A stretch of DNA of 64,000 nucleotides from Adiantum capillus-veneris (taxonomy: Eukaryota; Streptophyta; Polypodiopsida; Polypodiales; Pteridaceae), in assembly GCA_014529385.2 (NCBI GenBank), contig CM043968.1:131002018-131066017 (forward strand). Direction: 5' to 3'. Below, one piece after another: positions 56,401 through 64,000 of the stretch. The notes beneath the pieces are model-generated. The model made no database searches and was not told the DNA's origin. It worked only from the letters and a program-made list of their open reading frames with translations. Both the position numbers and the translations under genes were made by a program. Position 1 is the stretch's first letter; every line of letters starts with the position of its first letter.

Positions 56401-58476
56401 ATGGAAGCCAATGGCATTAAACGTGGCCGAGGAAAAGGTAAAGAGAAAGAGGGTGTCCCATCACAGAGTGACCATGGACAAGGCAAGAAGGCAAAGGAGA
56501 CCAAGGAAGCTAAGAGGACTCAACGTCGTATCAATCTCCAAGACTTCCCTCTTGGACATGCTATGGCTCCATACAACCTGTTGGAAGACATGCGAGGTAA
56601 GGGTCCTGATATCTCATGGCCTCAGTTTCTTGCATTATGCCCACAAGTTAGGAGGGATTTAACAAAGGTAGTTAGCACTAGGAGAAAGGTAAAAGAGAGT
56701 TTTCCTGTTGTAAAAATTGCACATGCTGAAATGAACGAGGATATTACACCTGTGCTAGATTGTTACATAAAAGGAAGATTGGTTAGGAAAGGTCTAGTGG
56801 ATGGGGGTGCACAAATTTGCATCATGACAGAAGGGCTCATGCAAAGACTAGGCATGCACATCCATGAGACACCTGAAATCAAAGTGAAAATGGCAAACAA
56901 TAGCAAGGCTAGGTGCGTAGGCATCTGTAAAAATGTTTTTGTGGAGGCCTTTGGCATTAAGAAGGCAGTGGATTTCTATGTCATGTCTACCAAGGGAAAT
57001 GGTTACCCATTTATCCTAGGAAGACCATGGCTAATGAAAATGCGAGCTTTGCAGGATTGGGAGAGTGTAAAGCTAATTTGCAGGAATGACAATCACAAGA
57101 AGGTTGTCTTTGACATGAAGGAGCAACGCCAAGAGGAGCTCCATGAAGAATCATCTCAAAGTGAGACGGAAGAAGGGTTGACCGATAACACTTCAGAAGA
57201 AGAAAGTAGCGGCAGCATTACTGAAGAGGAGTCTTCCATCGAAGTCATGGGGGTAAGGTTTAAGCCAAGCAACCAAGAGACCTCTTGTCAAGGCTTGGAG
57301 GAGGTAGGTCCTCAAGAGAACGAAGGTTTTCAAGATGAAGGGATGCTGGAAGGTATGCTATCAACAACACTTACAAAGGATGAAAGAGAGGAGTTCAAAT
57401 GTGTGCTAAGGAAGTTTTCTAGGCTTTTTGCTAAAGACTACACCGATGTGCGTGGAGTAGATGTTGTTCAACACAAGATTGAGTTGAAGCCAGAGGCCAC
57501 ACCTAAGGCTCAAAAGCTACGAAGGCTAGGAGTCATCAAGGATCAGGCTTTACTCAAGGAGGTAAGAAAGCTTCTAGCAGCAGGGTTCATTTATCCAGTG
57601 GAGAATTCAGAGTGGGTCTCTCCTGTTGTTGTCACTCCTAAGAAGAACGGCAAGTGGAGGGTGTGTGTGGATTACCGTCCCCTCAATGAGGCAACAAAGA
57701 GAGATCACTTTCCCCTCCCATTCCAGGATGAGATACTAAATGAGGTAGCTGGTCATGAGAAGTACACTGTGTGCGATGGTTACTCAGGTTACTTTCAAAT
57801 AGGGATTGCACTGGAGGATCAATTGAAAACAACCTTTATCACTCCTTGGGGTTGTTATGCTTTTAGAGTCATGCCATTTGGTCTGACAAATGCTCCTGCA
57901 ACATTCCAATGTTTCATGAATATGGTGTTTCAAGCATTCTTTGGAAAGTCAATTAGGGTGTTCATTGATGATTTCTGTATTTATAGCTCAAAATCATTGC
58001 ATCTACAAAGGGTAGAAGAAGGTTTAAAGAAGCTCTACGACATGGGAGGTCAACTCAACCCCGACATGTGCCATATAGGTGAGGATGAAGTAATCTTGCT
58101 TGGTCATAAAGTTTCTTACAAAGGCATTGAAGTGGATCCTTCAAAGGCAAAGGCTCTTATTGAGCTACCATCACCCAAGAGTCTTAAGGAGGTCATCTCA
58201 TTCATTCAAAAGGTGAAGTATATGTCACGCTTCATTCACTTAGCCTCGGAGTTACTTCACCCTTTGCAAAAGTTGACACAACAAGTAGAATTTGCATGGT
58301 CTGATGAGCTTGAAGAGTATTTTTGTAACATTAAAGTCATTTTGTCAGAGCTACCAACACTCATGCCTCCTTGTTGGGAGGACACATTCTTTGTTAGCTC
58401 TAGTGTTGGAAGGGAAACAATTGGTGCTGTGTTGCTACAACAAGATCCCCACAGTACAAGGATGCGACCCATCTAA
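56401..58476 (+). CDS. pol part 1 of element B: protease, reverse transcriptase, start of first RNase H
   Basis: Same frame as gag. A basic N-terminus; aspartic-protease core LVDGGAQICIM (Asp at 56800, about residue 134; DGGA instead of DSG/DTG) with FILGRPW about 75 residues later. Reverse transcriptase about residues 380-620: WRVCVDYRPLNEAT, YTVCDGYSGYFQI (catalytic Asp of motif A), MPFGLTNAPATFQ, and FIDDFCIYS in place of the more common YVDD. RNase H begins FFVSSSVGRETIGAVLLQ, where the normal TDAS Asp is missing. A TAA at 58474-58476 interrupts just before FASRVMNALERDYTEAE. RT style is Athila/Tat-like. Confidence 0.9.
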   Translation: MEANGIKRGRGKGKEKEGVPSQSDHGQGKKAKETKEAKRTQRRINLQDFPLGHAMAPYNLLEDMRGKGPDISWPQFLALCPQVRRDLTKVVSTRRKVKESFPVVKIAHAEMNEDITPVLDCYIKGRLVRKGLVDGGAQICIMTEGLMQRLGMHIHETPEIKVKMANNSKARCVGICKNVFVEAFGIKKAVDFYVMSTKGNGYPFILGRPWLMKMRALQDWESVKLICRNDNHKKVVFDMKEQRQEELHEESSQSETEEGLTDNTSEEESSGSITEEESSIEVMGVRFKPSNQETSCQGLEEVGPQENEGFQDEGMLEGMLSTTLTKDEREEFKCVLRKFSRLFAKDYTDVRGVDVVQHKIELKPEATPKAQKLRRLGVIKDQALLKEVRKLLAAGFIYPVENSEWVSPVVVTPKKNGKWRVCVDYRPLNEATKRDHFPLPFQDEILNEVAGHEKYTVCDGYSGYFQIGIALEDQLKTTFITPWGCYAFRVMPFGLTNAPATFQCFMNMVFQAFFGKSIRVFIDDFCIYSSKSLHLQRVEEGLKKLYDMGGQLNPDMCHIGEDEVILLGHKVSYKGIEVDPSKAKALIELPSPKSLKEVISFIQKVKYMSRFIHLASELLHPLQKLTQQVEFAWSDELEEYFCNIKVILSELPTLMPPCWEDTFFVSSSVGRETIGAVLLQQDPHSTRMRPI

Positions 58477-58887
58477 TTTGCTAGTAGGGTCATGAATGCT
58501 TTGGAGAGAGACTACACAGAAGCAGAACTCATGATGCTTTCTCTCATGTTTGTGGTGAGAAAGTTTAGATCCTACCTGCTACCAAAACCTTTTGTAATTC
58601 TCACTGCAGAAAATTTGTTCCCTTGGGTGTCATCCCAAATGAATCTTAGTACTAGGATCTCAAAGTGGATTATGGAGTTGCAAGAGTTTCAATACTCTTT
58701 CAAGGTAGAAGATAGTGTGCGTGCACAATTGGCAGGGATTCTCACTTATAGGGTACATGAGAAGGAAATTAAGGTGCCTCAAGTAAAGACCCTACCATTG
58801 CCACCACCAAAAAGTATTCCTAATGCTTTTACCTTGTTCTTTGATGGAGCTTTTCGTCGAGCCACAGGAAAGCAGGGGGAGGGCTAG
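58477..58887 (+). pseudogene. pol part 2 of element B: rest of the first RNase H, start of the second
   Basis: Continues the pol frame after the TAA: FASRVMNALERDYTEAELMML and onwards (Gypsy-type RNase H and connection), then TLFFDGAFRRATGK, the first Asp strand of the archaeal-type RNase H. A one-base change in the GCAGGGGGAGGG run shifts the frame, giving the stop at 58885-58887. Confidence 0.85.
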
Positions 58888-60704
58888 TGTTGCTCAACCC
58901 AAGTGGAGATGTGGTCATGAAAGAGAAGGTCAATCTACCAGGTTCAACTAGCAACAATGAAGCAGAATACGACACACTACTTCATGGTTTGAAGATGTGC
59001 ATTGGCCAAGGGATAAAACGTCTCATGGTAAAGGGAGATGCACTTCTCATTGTTAAACAGATTTTAGGCATTTGGGCATGCAAGAATGAAAGCTTAAGGA
59101 CAAAAGTTCATGCCATTCGTAAGATGTTTAATCAGTTTGAAGAAGTGCAACTATATCATATTCTTAGGAAACAGAATGAAGATGCCGATTTACTTGCACA
59201 ACAAGTAGTTACATGTGTTGAGAAAGAAGTGCAGGTCATCATGGTGGCAGCAACTGTCAAGCAACCGAGATACCAGGGATTGGAGTCATTGACTCCCATT
59301 ATTAGCTACATTTTGGAGGGCGAGTTTCCACAAGACTTCACGAAGGCTCAGAAGAGGAGACTCATGAAGAAGGCAAGCGCATATCTCTTCCTAGAAGGCT
59401 CCCTCTATCAAAGAGGGAGGGATCAAGTATGCAGAAGAGTACCAACTATTGAGGAAATTCCAGCCATTCTAAAAGGTTTGCATGAAGAAGCATGTGGTGG
59501 TCATTTTGCCCAAGAATTAACTGTGAAGAAGATTTTGCTTGCGGGGTATGTTTGGCCAAGTCTGCATGTGGATGTCCAACATTGGTGTAAAAGTTGTCAC
59601 AATTGTCAAGTAAATGGGAATAGAAGATTGGTTTATGGTCCAAGGCAAATCGTGCTTGCAAATGGACCCTTTGAAAAGTGGGGCATTGATGCTATGGGTC
59701 CTTTGCCTAGGACAAAAAATGGTAAACTCTACATTCTAGTGGCTGTAGACTATATGACTAGGTGGGTGGAAGCACAAAGTGTGGCAAAGGTAAATGAGAG
59801 GACAATGCGCAAATTCGTCTACACTCACATTTGTTGTAGATTTGGCACACCTTTGGAGATTGTTTCTGATAATGGTCCAGGGTTTAGAAAGGGCTTGCTC
59901 ACAGAATTGTGTGAAGAACTTCACATTCTACATCGTCACAGTACACCCTACTATCCCCAATCAAATGGTTTGGTAGAAAAAGCTAATGGTGCCATTGCAG
60001 GCATCATTAGAAAGATGGTGAAAAACAAGACAAAGTTGTGGGATGACTTCTTGGATGGTGCCTTGTGGGCGTATCGAACCACATATACGGAAGCCAAGGA
60101 GTTCACACCATTTCACTTGGTCTATGGTCAAGAGGCTTTACAGCCAATTGAACTAAACATTCCAACAATGCGACCTCATGGCAAATCAGCACAAGATGAT
60201 CAAGAAGCATGGATGGATCGACTTCTTACCTTAGCTGAGCTTGAGTGGAAAAGAGAAGCAGCATATGAGTGCTACAAGAGGAAAGCCACACAAGCGAAAG
60301 AAACGCACGACAAGAAACTGAAGGACAAAGGCATCAAGGAAGGAGGGCTTGTGCTAAGGTATGACAATCGACTTGACAATCGTTTTGATGCCAAGTTTGA
60401 AACTAGATGGCAAGGGCCATACATAGTCAAGAAGGCTTTCAATTCTAGTTACTATCAGCTTATGGACTTGAATGGTAAAGAGCACTCCAGGAAGGTAAAC
60501 GGGTATCGCTTGAAGCCCTATTTGAGTCGCCTTCTACCAAAGGATCTACCAAAGATCTGTCCAAAGGCCGCTGTCTCATGTAAGTATTGTTTCATGAAGC
60601 ATGAGTGTATCTCCAGCCAAAATTCTGAGGGGCCAAACAATGAAGATCTTGTCAAGGACTCTGAAGCACTCTCTTTGGAAAAGATGCTCTATGATGATAC
60701 ATGA
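58878..60704 (+). CDS. pol part 3 of element B: archaeal-type RNase H and integrase
   Basis: Frame 3 after the shift. RNase H continues with STSNNEAEYDTLL (Glu), KGDALLIVKQ (Asp) and RKQNEDADLLAQQ. The integrase follows: zinc-binding HEEACGGHF..HWCKSCHNC (about 59480-59605), core D at 59688, D at 59868 and E at 59976, giving D-59-D-35-E, and a C-terminal GPYIVKKAFNSSYYQL (GPY/F module) with RLKPYLSR. No chromodomain. Ends TGA 60702-60704, about 15 bp before the purine tract. All three integrase catalytic residues are present. Confidence 0.92.
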   Translation, partial: GGLVLLNPSGDVVMKEKVNLPGSTSNNEAEYDTLLHGLKMCIGQGIKRLMVKGDALLIVKQILGIWACKNESLRTKVHAIRKMFNQFEEVQLYHILRKQNEDADLLAQQVVTCVEKEVQVIMVAATVKQPRYQGLESLTPIISYILEGEFPQDFTKAQKRRLMKKASAYLFLEGSLYQRGRDQVCRRVPTIEEIPAILKGLHEEACGGHFAQELTVKKILLAGYVWPSLHVDVQHWCKSCHNCQVNGNRRLVYGPRQIVLANGPFEKWGIDAMGPLPRTKNGKLYILVAVDYMTRWVEAQSVAKVNERTMRKFVYTHICCRFGTPLEIVSDNGPGFRKGLLTELCEELHILHRHSTPYYPQSNGLVEKANGAIAGIIRKMVKNKTKLWDDFLDGALWAYRTTYTEAKEFTPFHLVYGQEALQPIELNIPTMRPHGKSAQDDQEAWMDRLLTLAELEWKREAAYECYKRKATQAKETHDKKLKDKGIKEGGLVLRYDNRLDNRFDAKFETRWQGPYIVKKAFNSSYYQLMDLNGKEHSRKVNGYRLKPYLSRLLPKDLPKICPKAAVSCKYCFMKHECISSQNSEGPNNEDLVKDSEALSLEKMLYDDT

Positions 60705-60718
60705 ATATACCATCATCT

Positions 60719-60729
60719 AGGAAGAGGGC
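60719..60729 (+). other. polypurine tract of element B
   Basis: AGGAAGAGGGC, followed by TAA and the LTR start TGATAGCC. Confidence 0.8.
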
Positions 60730-60732
60730 TAA

Positions 60733-63107
60733 TGATAGCCGTTTTTTTGGCTCTTTGTAATTACCACAGTGAGTTACCTCACCCTACCAAAATCACCCAA
60801 ACACTGTGGCTATCCCTACCATTTCACTGTACATAGGCGTGCGTGAGTCACGGGACTTTTCCCATATCTTCTTAAAAAACCCTCAATTAGCTAGTCATTG
60901 GGCTAGTTGAGCCAAAAAAAAAAAATAAAAAAAATAAAAATATAAGTATATTATGGCCCATGCGTATGTAAATATTTCTTTATATATAGGGCCTAACTAA
61001 AAGATTTTTTCATAATTATTTTGGTATTTATTTAAATATTTCTACCTAGGTGTGTGTTATTTATGCTCTGTACATTGCCTCACCATTACCACAATTTTTT
61101 CTTACCATTTTTCATACTCTTTATTCCATATAGAAATATTTTCATGTAAGATTCTCTTATATTTGGTGTAACTCCACCCCAACAAAAATCCAAAAAAACT
61201 AGTTTTATTTATGTGTATATTTTTTCACTATTTTGATTTTTCCCTTCCTACATCTATTTTGTTTTTTTCTAAAAATTTAGAACACCAAAAATATTTATCT
61301 TTTTATGGTAGCCTCATAATGAGAGAGATTTCTTTTGACCCCTTTATATTTTTTCCACTTATATTATTTATATTTGACATGTACATATTTTTTAGACCCC
61401 TCAATATTTGATTTTCTTAGTTATACTATTCACTTATATCCTAATCTCAACAATATCTTCAATTATAGACCTACCAAATAAGGTCAAGGGTAGGTGGCAT
61501 GCATACATGCACTATGGAGGGCTCACTCTTGGAGCTATTCAAAAGAATCATCCAAAGAAGGACCCCACAAGGACCTTGCAGTGGAAAAAAACGGTCGGTT
61601 TTGCTGAATTTTTAAAGTTCACTGCTCTCCGAATTTGAAAAGGTGATACAAACAAAAGTTGTAGCTCGTGGGCTGAACTTTTGCCTCAAATTTTTTCATA
61701 TTTTTTTGAGCTACGAGCTGTGAGCTATGATGTTTTTAGTGGACCCCAATTTTCCCATGCTATGTAGCCACACTTTCTCTTCCACTTTATCATTTTCCTC
61801 TTTCACACACACTTCTCCACTCATCATCCCCATCTCTCTCACCACTCCTCTCTGCACCCTACTCACCTTCTCCTCAACCTTGAAGAATAAGAGAAACCAT
61901 GGTGAACTCATACCTCCCACACACAATTCCATTCCAAAATTGACCACCTAGTCTCATTTTTCCTCCTCCAATTTACCCATATCTATCAAAAAAACCACAA
62001 AATTCAGCCTCTTCTCTTAAAAGACAGCATCATGGTGGTTGATTACTCAGCTTCAATTACCTTGTCTCTCAAGGAAGGTCAAGAGTGGAGAAAAAATGTA
62101 CCGTCAAAGCTAGTGGACTGTCAACAAGCGTCAAAATTGGCCCTACTCAAGACACTTGGAGCATCAACCTTGTAAGAAATCCACCTTTTCTTACCTCTTA
62201 AGAGTTTTTCTTCCTTATTTTTATCCTACATGGATACTCCCATTGTAAATATCCAATTCCATTTGTAAATTAATACTAATTCTACTAACACTAACCCACT
62301 ATGAAAAGTCCTATCACCTCCATTTCTCTCCTCTCTCTTTCTCCACCACCTTCTTGATAATTCCAAGCAAAAGAAATTAGATAAATTGCTGAAAATGTAA
62401 CCCAACCATGGTTAGAGGAGTAACCCTAGCCTTCAAAATTGCTATAAAAGGAGGGTGTAGCTAGCACAAAAGGGGGAGCCATAAGCAAGAGCACTATGCT
62501 ATAGCTTGAGAAGCCAAGCTCAACCTCTCTAGAAGGAGCTCTTGAGTGGAAGCTCATTGTCTTATGCATGTGCATGTGTTGTAATAGGGGATTAGCAAGG
62601 GAACTCTATGCCATTGTAAGAGAGAGAGTGATCATTCAATTGAGAGTAGGAAATCTATCATTTCTCCTACTAGTGTAAGCCCAACATTTGCTGAATCAAG
62701 GAGGGTGGATTTGGACTAAGCTTGGATACTTTGTCTCCCTTCCAACGTGAAGTAATGGACAACAATGATGCGTAAGTGTCTTGGTGTTTTTTGTTAAGTT
62801 CTTGATAGCTTGTCTCTGGTGTTGTGATCAATCTAGCCATAAATCCCACATACTGTAAGAGGGCGGCAGGGTGGAGAGGACTCCCCTGGCCTTAAGACAG
62901 TGATTGGGGTGGCTTTTCTTGTGATGTGTTGTGGTGAAATTTACGCAAGCTATGTTGAACAAATACTAATCTCACTTTGATTTGTCATGACAGATTTGTA
63001 AGAAGGTATTAATGCAACAAGCACCCCCTCCCCCTTTCTCTCTCTTTCTTAAATATATAGTTGTGTTTGCTTGATCATTGCCGATACGTTTCAAAGAAGC
63101 CCGAGTA

Positions 63108-63171
<64 letters not shown>

Positions 63172-63344
63172 GCGTCCTAGTTCGCATCCAAAACTAGGTG
63201 GTGCCCCAAATTTGTGTAGGGTTAGGTTGCGGGTTTGTGTGTGTGTTTGTTGTTTTTTTCCAACCCCAGCCCAATTGAGCAGCATGGGAGCCTAGAAGAG
63301 TGCTTGGAGGCCACTCTCCTTGTTACCCGCCCCAGACCGCCTCA
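60733..63344 (+). repeat. 3' LTR of element B
   Basis: 2612 bp, pairing with 51141-53762. TATA box at 62443-62450, CT run at 63110-63169. Followed directly by CTGT, the right copy of the target duplication. Confidence 0.95.
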
Positions 63345-64000
63345 CTGTATACTCAGCCTCATTATTAGAATGTGAATCTAACAATTGGCCCAGCGAAAAT
63401 ACCTTTACCCCTTTGTCATCAAAGACCACTATGCCTGCAGCAGCAACTGCTTTCTTGGATGCTCGCTTGTAGGCTCTATCAAAGCAGAGAGAGTGTGCTC
63501 CTTCTACCATCGGTGGTATTGGAAGTAATCGAATTTCTTTCCCTTTAGATTGCTTCTCCTTCCTCTCAAAGCCTTGGTAGGTCATGAGTCCTCCCAATAT
63601 TGCCCTTGTCAGGCTTTCCACTTGTACTGTGTAGTCAAATTCTTGCAGATGAACTAGCCAGTTAGTAATCCTAGCAGACACATCCATGTGTTGTACAACA
63701 TAGGGAAACATCTCATATGTGGTTAGAATCACAAATTTCTTAGGCAGCAAATATGACCTAAACTTTGTAGTTGCAAATCTAAGAGTTAGGACTAAGTGTT
63801 CCACATGGGTGAAACCTTTCTCTACTGCTGTCATCATTCAACTAGAGAAGTAGATTGGCCTCATGAAAGATGTCGTTGTATCCTTTTGGAGTAGCACAGC
63901 CCCCAATGAGTCATCACCCACACTTGAGGTGACATAGAACTTTTCATCCCACTTGGGTGGTGAGATAGTTGGCAGGGTTGCTAAGAACTCTTTTACCTTG
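63345..64000 (-). pseudogene. element C: first RNase H and start of the second RNase H (continues past the window)
   Basis: Minus strand from 64000: KVKEFLATLPTISPPKWDEK then FYVTSSVGDDSLGAVLLQ (Gypsy RNase H start with Ser where the catalytic Asp should be), a TGA at 63838-63840, then VEKGFTHVEHLVL and LCFDRAYKRASKKA..SNNEAEYT of the archaeal-type RNase H up to 63345. It joins to 51140 across element B. The TGA replaces a residue that is Arg in element B (FASR), consistent with CGA to TGA. The upstream reverse transcriptase lies beyond the window. Confidence 0.88.

Larger units (their letters stand above)
51141..63344 (+). mobile_element. LTR retrotransposon B, Ty3/Gypsy Tat-like, young, nested in element C
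   Basis: 12.2 kb with two LTRs of about 2.6 kb (TGATAGCC...CCTCA) differing at roughly 40 positions by eye (about 98% identical). A 4-bp CTGT repeat directly abuts both ends (51137-51140, 63345-63348). Order: LTR, leader, ORF1 (two-repeat, F-box-like), gag, protease, reverse transcriptase, degenerate RNase H, archaeal-type RNase H, integrase, purine tract, LTR. Two lesions only (a TAA at 58474 and a one-base shift near 58870-58885) plus the gag/pol TGA. The dual RNase H places it with the Tat branch (family knowledge). Confidence 0.95.

Overview
This window looks like plant nuclear DNA, about 64 kb of transposon- and repeat-filled sequence with no recognisable housekeeping gene. The evidence for a plant is a primer-binding site complementary to plant tRNA-Asp, Ty3/Gypsy elements with the Tat-type second RNase H, a Copia solo LTR, spliced reading frames with GT..AG introns, and long CT and CA microsatellites. 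Several genes belong to families I associate with non-angiosperm plants and algae, so a fern, lycophyte, moss or gymnosperm is plausible, but the sequence does not fix the species.

Layout. (1) 1-780 and 10154-10756 are one palindrome-rich segment split by LTR retrotransposon A (781-10153, + strand). A has a TGGTC target duplication, a tRNA-Asp primer site, a four-zinc-knuckle gag, a protease remnant and an extra small ORF; no reverse transcriptase or integrase can be seen. (2) 10757-19711 (- strand) is a spliced, stop-interrupted gene. It appears to join a ParB-like fold, a permuted DNA methyltransferase fold and an FCP1/HAD-phosphatase-like fold. (3) 19930-28560 is a higher-order palindromic satellite (period about 463 bp), split by an 804-bp Copia solo LTR (24507-25310, target duplication CTATG). 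(4) 29596-30345 holds two head-on candidate 5' leader exons, one per strand. (5) 31170-33600 is a second palindromic array of roughly 60-bp units in a 364-bp higher-order period. (6) 33664-36931 (+ strand) is a DUF7869-like gene with an RNase H-fold-like acidic motif pattern, carrying one stop and one frameshift. (7) 37115-44404 holds a duplicated Gypsy gag fragment, microsatellites and unassigned DNA. (8) 44405-45916 is a decayed LINE reverse transcriptase. (9) 49485-51140 and 63345-64000 are the two halves of a decayed - strand Gypsy element C, split by the young Gypsy element B (51141-63344, + strand, 2.6-kb LTRs).

How the parts relate. B and C are Tat-like relatives: both have a first RNase H that has lost its catalytic Asp and a second, archaeal-type RNase H. 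B landed inside C's second RNase H, and the 4-bp target duplication accounts exactly for C's reading frame. B also carries, upstream of gag, a two-repeat ORF1 with F-box-like segments whose halves are joined in frame by a 58-nt intron.

The most unusual part is 10-37 kb. Two oppositely oriented genes (ParB/methyltransferase/HAD on -, DUF7869-like on +) each seem to have a non-coding first exon, a long intron packed with hairpin-forming repeats, and a start codon only 2-4 nt after the acceptor. This could be one large, undescribed mobile unit or two neighbouring relics. Terminal repeats were not found by eye, so that idea is inference.
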